Below are positions 1 through 8,550 of a stretch of DNA of 8,550 nucleotides, in pieces. The DNA is from an uncultured Actinomycetes bacterium. GTDB lineage: Bacteria > Actinomycetota > Actinomycetes > S36-B12. Position 1 is the first letter of the stretch. Every line of letters starts with the position of its first letter. A model generated the notes under the pieces. The model searched no databases. It saw nothing but the letters and a program-made list of their open reading frames with translations, and was not told the DNA's origin. Where the stretch lies: positions 1 through 8,550 of the forward strand of contig CAIXFB010000069.1 of assembly GCA_903918595.1 (NCBI GenBank). The letters are read 5' to 3'. The position numbers and the translations under genes are program-made.

Positions 1-2234
<2,234 letters not shown>

Positions 2235-2240
2235 GTGCGG

Positions 2241-4235
2241 CTATCCCCTCGTCTTCGTAGGGGGTAGGGCGGTTTCCATGACTGATTCAAGCGGGAAGGC
2301 CAGAAGACCGAGTTTCATCCACTCGCGTCGAGCTCCGCGCACGGCATGAAGATAGGAGACGGACTCACCCATGTTTGCAGCCATGAACGCTGCTGATACT
2401 GAAGAGGACCTGATGGCACCGCCCGCGAAATTCAAGGTGGCAAGACTATTCAGTTCATCGTCACTGACATTGGCGCCGGCCTCTTCAAGGCACGCTCGCC
2501 AAATTGCAGCTCGAAGCGTTGCGTCTGGCGGAGGGAAATCCAAGATGGCGTCCAAGCGGCGCGCAAAGGCAGGGTCCAGATTGGACCGAAGGTTCGTAGT
2601 GAGGATTGCGAGTCCGTCAAAGGCCTCAATGCGCTGTAGCAGGTACGCAACTTCCAAGTTCGCGTATCTATCTCGCGCATCGGAAACATCCGAGCGCTTA
2701 CCAAATACGGCATCGGCCTCATCAAAGAGCAGCACTCCGTCCAGATTCTCTGCCTCCGAGAAAACGCGCTCAAGATTCTTTTCCGTCTCTCCGATGTACT
2801 TATCTACGACACTTGCCAAATTGACATGGAAAAGAGGTGTTCCCAACTCACCGGCCAGAGCCTCCGCCGCCATAGTTTTTCCGGTTCCTGACTCCCCCGC
2901 CAGCAGCGCAGTAATGCCTCGTCCTCTGAGCCCACCAGGTCTCATGCCCCACTCGTCGATCACCGTGGGGCGAAGGCGGACACGATCAAGAAGATGGTCA
3001 AGTTCTGCCCGAACGCGGGCAGGCAGGATCACATCGTCAAGCAAGAACTCGGGCTGGGTTTGGCGGGCAAAGCTGCCCGACGCACGCATTTGATGAAAAG
3101 GGAGTTCTCCCCGTTCAATACGCGCACGGATCTGCTCGGGCTCTAGTCGCTGTAACAAGTCCTTCAAACCTCGAGGTGGGGCTTCAGCACCAAGTGCTGT
3201 CCACCACTGAGATCGGAACCGCTCAGGGGCAGAAGGCAGTTCAACAATTGCGCACCGAATATCAGCCAAGACAACTTTGCCAGCCGTGAGAACCATGGTT
3301 GGCACGTGGAATCTGTGGCTCGAAGTAACGTCTTCGGCTGCTTTTTCAGCCGACACAGCGCGGTCATCAATGAGCAGAGGAATACCTGCGAGGGTTGCTT
3401 CAGCGAAGGCTGCGGCCACGCAGGATCGTCGCTCGTCGGAGTCTTTAGGAAGAAGCGCACCGTCTAGGAGCAGAATTTCTCCTTCCTGCGCAGTTAGCTC
3501 ACCGACGACACGGCTCAGTGCGCCCGAGCCAGGGTGCGAGCGCACCACGGGGATGAGGTCGGGCGCCTCACCAAAATTGGTCATGGGAGGTAGGGCTGGC
3601 TCCGTGGGAAGCAGCGCAAGAGAGACATCCGGGGCACTAACTCGAGTGAGATAACGTGCAACTTCAGGAGCGAAGTGCGCGTCTCCGAGTAGGTATCGAA
3701 CAACTCGCTCCGAAACGTGCAGGGTGCGCGATGGGAAGGGCTGGTTCTCCCTGCGCACCTGCAAAATGCCGAGGGCGCTTAAACGAGAATCCAGGTCAAA
3801 AAGGGCTCTATTCCTGGGATCAGATGGATCTGCACCGATGAGTCGCAGGGTCGTTGTGATTGAAGGTCCACGCGTTTCGGATTCATTGTTCAGCACGATA
3901 AAGAAGTGTTCGAAGCGAGGATCGAGAGCCGGCGAGGCCGCCAGGAGAATCACGCTGAGTTCACGGTCTGATAAGCCAACGCGCTCAGCCCAGGAATAGA
4001 GCGAAGGAGGGAAGTCAGCTGAGTTCAAGGTGACGTCTTGGAGTTCCACTGGAGTCAGGCGCGCGTCTCGAACGATGAGATCGTGAGGGAGGTAGGTGCC
4101 GCGATGATCATCAGGGACATCGCCATCGAAGCGAGAGGACTCAACAGCGCGAGCAACCCGCTCTCCCAGAACCGCTAGGGCCTTAGCCATTGACTCAGCC
4201 GATGACACCTTCACCTTGGCGCGAGCCTGGCTCAC
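2241..4235 (-). CDS. AAA+ ATPase of a contractile injection system (Pvc15/Afp15 type)
   Basis: A 664-residue ATPase of the CDC48-like group found in extracellular and cytoplasmic CIS clusters, thought to act in particle assembly or maturation. Domains seen: an N-terminal region with a winged-helix-like segment (about 90-185, with DPRFEHFF at 105-112); a degenerate first ATPase-like module (about 230-335) lacking a usable Walker A; and an intact C-terminal AAA+ module with Walker A GESGTGKT (447-454), pore loop KYIGETEKN (479-487), Walker B LLFDEAD (502-508), sensor 1 TTN (546-548), arginine finger candidates R559/R560 and a sensor 2 type GGAIR (605-609). The GTG start at 4235 overlaps the upstream TGA as GTGA, pointing to translational coupling; a clear Shine-Dalgarno is lacking. 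ATG at codon 16 (4190) is an alternative start. The family call is secure from the motifs together with the DUF4255 neighbour; the exact client in the particle is not visible. Confidence 0.92.
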   Translation of the reverse strand: MSQARAKVKVSSAESMAKALAVLGERVARAVESSRFDGDVPDDHRGTYLPHDLIVRDARLTPVELQDVTLNSADFPPSLYSWAERVGLSDRELSVILLAASPALDPRFEHFFIVLNNESETRGPSITTTLRLIGADPSDPRNRALFDLDSRLSALGILQVRRENQPFPSRTLHVSERVVRYLLGDAHFAPEVARYLTRVSAPDVSLALLPTEPALPPMTNFGEAPDLIPVVRSHPGSGALSRVVGELTAQEGEILLLDGALLPKDSDERRSCVAAAFAEATLAGIPLLIDDRAVSAEKAAEDVTSSHRFHVPTMVLTAGKVVLADIRCAIVELPSAPERFRSQWWTALGAEAPPRGLKDLLQRLEPEQIRARIERGELPFHQMRASGSFARQTQPEFLLDDVILPARVRAELDHLLDRVRLRPTVIDEWGMRPGGLRGRGITALLAGESGTGKTMAAEALAGELGTPLFHVNLASVVDKYIGETEKNLERVFSEAENLDGVLLFDEADAVFGKRSDVSDARDRYANLEVAYLLQRIEAFDGLAILTTNLRSNLDPAFARRLDAILDFPPPDATLRAAIWRACLEEAGANVSDDELNSLATLNFAGGAIRSSSVSAAFMAANMGESVSYLHAVRGARREWMKLGLLAFPLESVMETALPPTKTRG
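2245..2250 (-). promoter_or_regulatory. Ribosome binding site of the Fn3-like membrane protein
   Basis: The minus strand reads GAGGGG, ending 10 nt before the ATG at 2234. It overlaps the last codons of the ATPase gene. This fixes the start of the downstream gene and suggests that both are translated from one mRNA. Confidence 0.55.
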
Positions 4236-4900
4236 GGTGTGGACTCTCGCGTTCGGGTGCGTATACCTTTGTCTGGATTCTTCGGATCGCGCCCAAGAAC
4301 CTGTTCAGACGTTGGGTTTCTCGTGTTACTGACGTCGATCTTCGGAGGCAAGGTCTGAGGGGGTCCAGCGGGTTCAGGAACACCCGCTGCGATCGGGAGC
4401 GTGACGACAACAGAAATTATGGGATGGAAGTCTGATCCCATCGCCGACCACAATTCGGTCGCAAACCGATCAGAAAAGATCTTTCCGCCTACTCGCATAT
4501 TGAGTATGTGGCCCTCATCCAAAAAATCTGCGAGCGCCTGCGTGCAAAACTGACTGGGGACGTAGTCGTAGCGATTCAATGCGGTGAGCGCCAAGCCCAG
4601 CAGAACGAAATCATCCTCAGGACGATTTGTCCAAGCTGTGAGGGTAAATGTCACCTCGTAAAAGCGAAATGGCTGACGGTAATACTCAACGACGCCCTCA
4701 GCGTCAGTCTGATCCAGCAGCGTCGTTGTTCGACGCCCAAGGTCTTCTCGAATATCGGCCAGGAAAAGATTGAAGGTGGGCGAGGTGCGTGCTGCGGCCC
4801 AATCCTTCTTAGGTGCGTCAAAGGAGACAGCGGGGGCTACACCCTCGATCTGCTCAGATTCGAGAATGGCGGCAACAGCGCGCGCCACGTCAGCGATCAC
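4232..4900 (-). CDS. DUF4255 / Pvc16-family protein, predicted CIS tube-sheath terminator
   Basis: A 222-residue protein matching the DUF4255 (Pvc16_N) family. In CIS particles such as PVC and Afp this protein caps the distal end of the tube and sheath. Family-like features: NLFLADIRED (44-53), the aromatic stretch PFRFYEVTFTLTAW (77-90) leading into a Pro-Glu-Asp-Asp turn (94-97), and LWSAMG (150-155) followed by HPIISVVVTLP (159-169). Residues from about 172 form a Pro-rich, charged, probably disordered tail. The start is GTG, 4 nt after a perfect AAGGAGG; a second in-frame GTG at codon 5 is worse placed. It is the first gene of the CIS set in this direction, 178 nt after the secreted protein gene, and overlaps the ATPase gene by 4 nt. 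The family is clear; the terminator role is by family knowledge. Confidence 0.9.
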   Translation of the reverse strand: MIADVARAVAAILESEQIEGVAPAVSFDAPKKDWAAARTSPTFNLFLADIREDLGRRTTTLLDQTDAEGVVEYYRQPFRFYEVTFTLTAWTNRPEDDFVLLGLALTALNRYDYVPSQFCTQALADFLDEGHILNMRVGGKIFSDRFATELWSAMGSDFHPIISVVVTLPIAAGVPEPAGPPQTLPPKIDVSNTRNPTSEQVLGRDPKNPDKGIRTRTRESTP

Positions 4901-4904
4901 CGTT

Positions 4905-4911
4905 CCTCCTT
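4905..4911 (-). promoter_or_regulatory. Strong Shine-Dalgarno of the DUF4255 gene
   Basis: The minus strand reads AAGGAGG, followed by AACG and the GTG start at 4900. The spacer of 4 nt is a little short, but the match to the anti-Shine-Dalgarno is complete. It decides the start codon and implies high translation of the first gene of the CIS group. Confidence 0.8.
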
Positions 4912-5078
4912 GGGGAAGTAGAACCTTCGAACTATCTCAGACGCCACTCGCAAACTTCGTCCGCCACGCCTCACTAGTCACTTGTTTCACACTGTTCACA
5001 TGCGGGATGGCACGTTTTGTCCGTTTTAAGGTAATAAATACTTTTTGTGGCTAATTCTGGGGGTGCTGCCATGCCGCT
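4912..5078 (-). promoter_or_regulatory. Intergenic region upstream of the CIS genes, probable promoter region
   Basis: This gap separates the secreted protein gene from the first CIS gene. It holds an AT-rich patch (about 5013-5045) and two short direct repeats, each with a 9-nt period: plus-strand TTCACA at 4986 and 4995, and CGTTTT at 5013 and 5022. TCAC also occurs at 4971 and 4978. I found no convincing -35/-10 pair and no strong terminator hairpin, so the promoter assignment rests on position alone. Confidence 0.35.
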
Positions 5079-6578
5079 TCACCGCTTTACGTACCCGACG
5101 ACCTCGACGATCACTTTCCCGGGGACAGATGAGGCGAGGGCAACTAGCCCCTCTCGGCCGATATCAGCGATCACGACGCTGGTGTCACGGCCCGAAGATG
5201 GAATTGGGGCTGAACGGGTGCCCAGATCAGCACCCCCCACCGGGTAGGCAGCAAATCTGCCCTCTTGACCGCGGCCTACTGTCGTGACCCGCAAGATCAC
5301 CGCCGTCACGTTCTTCTTCTTCTTGGGTACCGATCCGACACCTCGCACCTTGACGGTGATTACTTCTCCTGGTGTGACACGACCTTTGTGCAATGTGACG
5401 GGGATAGACCCGATAGCCGGATAGATGCTGTTGTCTAGCGAATATCCCAAAACATCAATTCGCACCTGCATCGACGATTTCCGTGCGCTCATTTGTACCG
5501 TTCCCGAGGAAACAGGAACAGAGACCACCGATGTGTTTGCTTTGGACTTCGGTACACGAAGGGAAACCCTTGCCGCCCGCGATGACATGAGACCGACCCG
5601 CAGGCGAGCTTGCGAATTCGCCCCCCGAGTGGTCACGCTCACCAGAGCAGATGTCGCATTCTCCGGAATTGATTCGAGCAAGACTGTGCGTATCTCACGA
5701 GGGCGTAGTGAAGCTCCGCGTAGAGTCTGATATCCCGTCTCGGCGCCAATAGCCATAAAAAGATCTTCATCAGGTCCAGGTTGCGCAATGGCGGGAGGTT
5801 TCTCGGTCATGGCTGGCTCATCCAAGGGAGCCTCTGGCGGTGGTGGGGCCAAGGGATCGCTCTGGATCGGCACACCCGTGGGATCAAGCCCCGTTGCACC
5901 CAATCGGGTGAGGGAAATGTGGATATGGTTTCGGTGGCAGTAGTTGTCGTACTTCGCATCATTCTTTGAGAAGCACCCTTTCAATTCCTGCCAGCCACGT
6001 TCGATTCCAAATCCGCGCCAGATGCGATCGTGCCATCCGATATACATCACGCCCAGCTGTAATGCATGCCCGTACGGCCGACCATTTTGATCAGGCCCCA
6101 GAAGCCAATTCAGGAACGCTTCAGCGTTGGCGCGCTGTTGCTTGTCCCGTACCGAGACCATCCAGTCAACCGCGCGACCCTCCTTATGTTCACTCGTTCC
6201 ACCCACATTGCAGTTACGCGGAATCCAGATGGTCTGACCGCCACCGTAGGTGGACCTGATGATTCGCTCGATGCGAAGGGTTCCAGGTTTCAGCGACGGA
6301 TCGCACGTCGTCTGAGGCTCGTAGATGATGACCGGGTTCACCTCTGGCGGCAACGGCAATAAGGGGGCTGGCATCGGCGCCAGTGGCAATCCATCGCCTG
6401 GAACCGGAGCGCCGCCCACAACTCCCGTCCAGTTAGTGGGTACCCAATTCGAATTGGTCACTGCCTGAGCGTTGAGAGACAGACCGCCAATAAGGGCTAG
6501 CGCAAGGGTCAATACGAGTGAAGGCATGGCAAAACCGCGGCGGGGAAGCACAGCCCTACTGTGACAGGTCGTTGACAC
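5079..6578 (-). CDS. Secreted M15/ARB_07466-type peptidase-like protein with two C-terminal beta-repeats
   Basis: 499 residues. A signal peptide (1-39) has RR at 13-14, a hydrophobic core (20-35) and a likely cut after AQA. A Pro-rich spacer (55-85) follows. The folded domain (about 88-225) carries SEHKEGRAVDW (129-139) and HRNHIHISL (215-223), typical of the ARB_07466-like domain in the M15/hedgehog zinc peptidase fold; H131, D138 and H218 or H220 are the likely metal ligands. Four cysteines (92, 123, 202, 214) could form two disulfides. After a Pro/Glu linker (242-272) come two related beta-repeats (about 288-380 and 393-497), ending in DVLGY and EVVGY, as in many actinobacterial surface proteins. 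The reaction is probably peptidoglycan peptide cleavage, but this is not proven. The start is GTG at 6578 with no clear Shine-Dalgarno; ATG at 6527 (codon 18) is an alternative but would lose the basic n-region. It may be transcribed alone or read through into the CIS genes. Confidence 0.8.
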   Translation of the reverse strand: MSTTCHSRAVLPRRGFAMPSLVLTLALALIGGLSLNAQAVTNSNWVPTNWTGVVGGAPVPGDGLPLAPMPAPLLPLPPEVNPVIIYEPQTTCDPSLKPGTLRIERIIRSTYGGGQTIWIPRNCNVGGTSEHKEGRAVDWMVSVRDKQQRANAEAFLNWLLGPDQNGRPYGHALQLGVMYIGWHDRIWRGFGIERGWQELKGCFSKNDAKYDNYCHRNHIHISLTRLGATGLDPTGVPIQSDPLAPPPPEAPLDEPAMTEKPPAIAQPGPDEDLFMAIGAETGYQTLRGASLRPREIRTVLLESIPENATSALVSVTTRGANSQARLRVGLMSSRAARVSLRVPKSKANTSVVSVPVSSGTVQMSARKSSMQVRIDVLGYSLDNSIYPAIGSIPVTLHKGRVTPGEVITVKVRGVGSVPKKKKNVTAVILRVTTVGRGQEGRFAAYPVGGADLGTRSAPIPSSGRDTSVVIADIGREGLVALASSVPGKVIVEVVGYVKR

Positions 6579-6681
6579 ATGAGGGGGTAGTGGCGCTCGC
6601 GTGGCTGAAACTTTTTTCGGTGTGCCGGCCAGTCACGACGGTTGATCGGTGACCAGTAATGCCAAGGACAGTGCGAAAAAG

Positions 6682-6754
6682 TGGAGCTGAGGGGACTCGA
6701 ACCCCTGACCCCCTGCATGCCATGCAGGTGCGCTACCAGCTGCGCCACAGCCCC
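6682..6754 (-). tRNA. tRNA-Ala (anticodon GGC)
   Basis: A full cloverleaf of 73 nt on the minus strand. The acceptor stem is GGGGCTG with CAGCTCC and contains the G3-U70 wobble pair that identifies alanine tRNA. The anticodon stem CCTGC/GCAGG encloses the loop ATGGCAT with anticodon GGC. The T arm is AGGGG-TTCGAGT-CCCCT and the discriminator base is A. CCA is not encoded: the next bases are CTTTTTC, whose T-run may help termination. It lies 55 nt after the end of the phosphatase gene. A weak TATGCT about 20 nt before the tRNA could be a -10 element, but no matching -35 is seen. Confidence 0.97.
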
Positions 6755-6809
6755 GATGCGCTTAACGCGCGGGAGAGGGAAGCATATCGCTCACCTCACG
6801 GGTTACTGA

Positions 6810-7475
6810 TCAGCGGTCATCTGCCAAGGCGGGCGCCGGCAGCGAGCCAGCGTTGTACTCCTGAAGACGCCATGCGGGGCCGTAATCGGTGGCGTTTTCG
6901 GTCAGCACGGACCATGCGCAGTTGCTCAGCACCCCGAGGCACGCCCAGGAATCTGTGGGCAATTCCAAGAGCGCGCCAATCGCCGCTCGGGCCGCACCGC
7001 CGTGGGTCACCACCACCAAGGTGCCACCGGGGCGCACATCGGCAAGCGCCACTCCAATGGCCCGAACCATGCGATCGGCAACCTCGATGCGGGTCTCACC
7101 GCCGCCGGGGCGCACATCAGACATGGCTGACCAGCGGGCCAACTCATCAGAGTGCCGCTCGAGCAGGGTCGGGCGATCAAGCCCCTCCCACTCCCCCGCG
7201 AAAGTTTCGCGAAGGTCTGCATCCTCGGTCACCGGAAGGCCCGCCCTGATCGCTAATTGCTCAGCGGTGACGCGAGCCCGCAACAGATCTGAGGAGATGA
7301 TGAGGTCCGGGTGCAGAAGTGCAAGCTGTTCTGCTGCCCGTACCGCCTGCTCAAGACCTACCTCGTCCAGAGGAATATCTGTTTGGCCTTGAAAGCGTTG
7401 TTGCGCGTTCCATTCAGTGCGACCATGACGCCACAAAACAATACTGCGGGAACTTGACGAAGCCCTTGAACTCAT
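6810..7475 (-). CDS. Histidine phosphatase, probable glucosyl-3-phosphoglycerate phosphatase (GpgP-like)
   Basis: A 221-residue member of the phosphoglycerate-mutase-like histidine phosphatase family. The catalytic RHG is at 16-18 (H17 is the phospho-accepting histidine), SSDLLRA at 61-67 gives the conserved arginine R66, LRE at 88-90 gives the proton donor E90, and THGG at 157-160 gives the second histidine H158. The length and the position after nadD and rsfS match Rv2419c (GpgP) of Mycobacterium, which removes phosphate from glucosyl-3-phosphoglycerate on the way to glucosylglycerate and methylglucose polysaccharides. The ATG at 7475 overlaps the rsfS stop as ATGA, so translation is probably coupled. 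The Ser/Arg-rich first ten residues precede the fold. The fold is certain; the substrate is inferred from synteny and could be another small phosphoester. Confidence 0.9.
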   Translation of the reverse strand: MSSRASSSSRSIVLWRHGRTEWNAQQRFQGQTDIPLDEVGLEQAVRAAEQLALLHPDLIISSDLLRARVTAEQLAIRAGLPVTEDADLRETFAGEWEGLDRPTLLERHSDELARWSAMSDVRPGGGETRIEVADRMVRAIGVALADVRPGGTLVVVTHGGAARAAIGALLELPTDSWACLGVLSNCAWSVLTENATDYGPAWRLQEYNAGSLPAPALADDR

Positions 7476-7849
7476 GACTCGTGGATCCGAACCTCTTCAG
7501 GCAGGGCGATCATCGGGCAGTCTTTCCATAGCCGCTCGATGGCATAGTGAATGCGCTCCTCGGCTAGTTGCACATGGACCACCACATCACCAAAGTCGAT
7601 CAACACCCATTTGTTTTCAGGCTGACCTTCGCGACGAAGCGGCTTCGAGCCCATTTCGCGGAGACGATCTTCTACAGCGTCAACCACAGCATTAACTTGA
7701 CGTTCGTTAGCTGCACTGCACATCACAAAAACATCCGTGATGACTAGCTGCCCACTGACATCAATTGCAACGATGTCTGTGGCGAGCTTGTCTGCTGCTG
7801 CCTCTGCTGCTGCGATGGCTAGCGCTACTGCTTCATCCGATGCCGGCAT
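7472..7849 (-). CDS. rsfS: Ribosomal silencing factor RsfS
   Basis: A 125-residue RsfS/Iojap/DUF143 protein. It binds ribosomal protein uL14 on the large subunit and blocks joining with the 30S subunit, damping translation when nutrients are short. Family signatures seen: DIVAIDVSG (25-33), ITDVFVMCSAANERQV (37-52), REGQPENKWVLIDFGDVVVHV (73-93) and the C-terminal RIHYAIERLW (99-108). The length is normal for the family. The ATG at 7849 lies inside the end of nadD (17-nt overlap), with only a weak AGCAGG upstream, so it probably depends on nadD translation; its stop overlaps the phosphatase start. The nadD-rsfS pairing is widespread and supports the call. Confidence 0.96.
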   Translation of the reverse strand: MPASDEAVALAIAAAEAAADKLATDIVAIDVSGQLVITDVFVMCSAANERQVNAVVDAVEDRLREMGSKPLRREGQPENKWVLIDFGDVVVHVQLAEERIHYAIERLWKDCPMIALPEEVRIHES

Positions 7850-8468
7850 GAGCCTGCTTTCCGCTGGTGGGTTGATAGAGCTCGAATTTAGCGATCAAGT
7901 GTTCAACAGCATCCGGCACTAAGTAGCTGATCGGAGCACCAGTTGCCACCCTCGATCTGATGTCGGTACTGGAAATTGCCAGCGCCGGTATCTCCACCAG
8001 ACTAAACGCACCTTCGGGAAGGCCCGGGTCAATGAGTACATGCCCTGGCCGAGTGACACCAATCAGGTGCACACTCTCCAGCAGATGCTGCGGATCCCGC
8101 CAACCATTCACCCCGGCCAGAGCATCGGCACCAGTGATGAAAAACCATTCGGCAGTGTCATGGGGTTGGGTTGATGCGAATGCTTTCTGGAGATCGGCGA
8201 TGGTGTCGACGGTGTAGGTGGGACCTGGCCGTTCGATATCGACTCGACTCACCTCGAATCGCGGATCGTTTGCGGTGGCTGCCACAGCCATGAGGTAGCG
8301 CTCTTCTCCCCCGGCTGGGGTGTGCTCGGCTTTGTGCCAGGGCTCGCCTGCGGGAGTGAAAATGATTGAGTCAAGTGAGAATCGGTGGGCAACTTCAGAG
8401 GCTGCAACGAGGTGGCCATGATGGATCGGGTCAAAAGTGCCGCCCATTACCCCGATGCGCAGGTGCAT
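7833..8468 (-). CDS. nadD: Nicotinate-nucleotide adenylyltransferase
   Basis: 211 residues, normal for NadD. The enzyme joins nicotinate mononucleotide and ATP into deamido-NAD in the cytoplasm, the penultimate step of NAD synthesis. Seen: the nucleotidyltransferase signature GGTFDPIHHGH (9-19) with the HxGH-type HHGH at 16-19, GPTYTVDT (82-89), FITGADAL (110-117), GVTRPG (137-142) and the C-terminal ISSTDIR (165-171), which belongs to the ATP-binding site. The ATG at 8468 gives the family-typical short lead before the glycine-rich loop. The gene begins 10 nt after the stop of the upstream membrane protein and overlaps rsfS by 17 nt, consistent with one operon. Confidence 0.97.
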   Translation of the reverse strand: MHLRIGVMGGTFDPIHHGHLVAASEVAHRFSLDSIIFTPAGEPWHKAEHTPAGGEERYLMAVAATANDPRFEVSRVDIERPGPTYTVDTIADLQKAFASTQPHDTAEWFFITGADALAGVNGWRDPQHLLESVHLIGVTRPGHVLIDPGLPEGAFSLVEIPALAISSTDIRSRVATGAPISYLVPDAVEHLIAKFELYQPTSGKQAHAGIG

Positions 8469-8478
8469 GCAGGATCGA

Positions 8479-8550
8479 TCAGCGGTCGACGTTGATCATC
8501 ACGGTGATGATGAGCAGTCCGACGAGGGCAGCGAAGCCAAAAGCGCCAAA
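8479..8550 (-). CDS. C-terminal end of a membrane protein, 5' part outside window
   Basis: The minus strand is open from the window's right edge to a TGA at 8481-8479. It encodes 23 residues that form a hydrophobic helix (AALVGLLIITVMI) followed by NVDR. The stop is 10 nt before the nadD start, so it is probably the preceding gene of the same operon. The piece is too short to name a family. The reading is supported by its hydrophobic pattern and tight spacing, but a chance open frame cannot be fully excluded. Confidence 0.6.
   Translation of the reverse strand, partial: FGAFGFAALVGLLIITVMINVDR

Noticed and set aside
2371..3093. Plus-strand 240-residue frame opposite the ATPase gene
   Set aside because: It is Ser/Arg-rich shadow coding opposite the conserved AAA+ module, whose motifs are intact on the minus strand.
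5010..5035. WhiG/FliA-type promoter (TAAA then GCC) on the minus strand upstream of the CIS genes
   Set aside because: TAAA and GCCATCC are separated by only 13 nt, not about 15, and the -10 part matches poorly.
5048..5072. Terminator after the secreted protein gene
   Set aside because: Only a 4-bp TGGC/GCCA stem with a long loop, and the following run is of A on the minus strand, so it is not a credible intrinsic terminator.
6509..6748. Minus-strand 79-residue frame starting MAQLVAHLHGMQG
   Set aside because: It is a translation through the tRNA-Ala gene, a common false open frame; the rest runs through the upstream region of the secreted protein.
6758..6772. GCGC-TTAAC-GCGC hairpin between the phosphatase gene and the tRNA
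   Set aside because: The stem is only 4-5 bp with no T-run after it; it may be chance or part of the tRNA leader.
6659..7249. Plus-strand frame of 196 residues across the tRNA and phosphatase gene
   Set aside because: Antisense of the tRNA-Ala and of the histidine phosphatase, with low-complexity Arg/Pro composition and no family resemblance.

Overview
The window looks like chromosomal DNA of a mid-to-high-GC actinomycete. The evidence is the order nadD, rsfS, histidine phosphatase (the Rv2421c-Rv2420c-Rv2419c order of Mycobacterium), several GTG starts, and a secreted protein that ends in a beta-repeat type common in Actinomycetota. I cannot name the genus. Every gene I can support lies on the minus strand, so transcription runs from high to low coordinates. 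The plus-strand open frames are shadows.

Right part (about 6680-8550), housekeeping: the last 23 codons of a membrane protein, then nadD (NAD synthesis), rsfS (ribosomal silencing factor) and a GpgP-like histidine phosphatase. These sit in a tight cluster with 17-nt and 4-nt overlaps. A tRNA-Ala(GGC) follows in the same direction.

Middle (5079-6578): a secreted 499-residue protein. It has a signal peptide, a zinc-peptidase-like domain of the M15/ARB_07466 type, a proline-rich linker and two C-terminal beta-repeats.

Left part (1-4900), the edge of a contractile injection system (CIS, phage-tail-like) cluster: a DUF4255/Pvc16-type tail-terminator protein, a Pvc15-type AAA+ ATPase joined to it by a GTGA overlap, and a large protein whose frame is open from 2234 to the window's left end. 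That third gene is the most interesting one. It has two Ig-like domains without cysteine, one membrane helix, and then a cysteine-containing part in which two fibronectin-III-like domains appear to be interrupted by low-complexity inserts. One insert is a perfect run of 23 Pro-Thr dipeptides encoded by a hexanucleotide array. Sheath, tube and baseplate genes are not in the window; they would be expected further left.

Working model (inference): the DUF4255 protein caps the tube and sheath, the ATPase acts in particle assembly or maturation, and the membrane protein ties a cytoplasmic CIS particle to the envelope. The secreted peptidase-like protein next door may or may not belong to the system.
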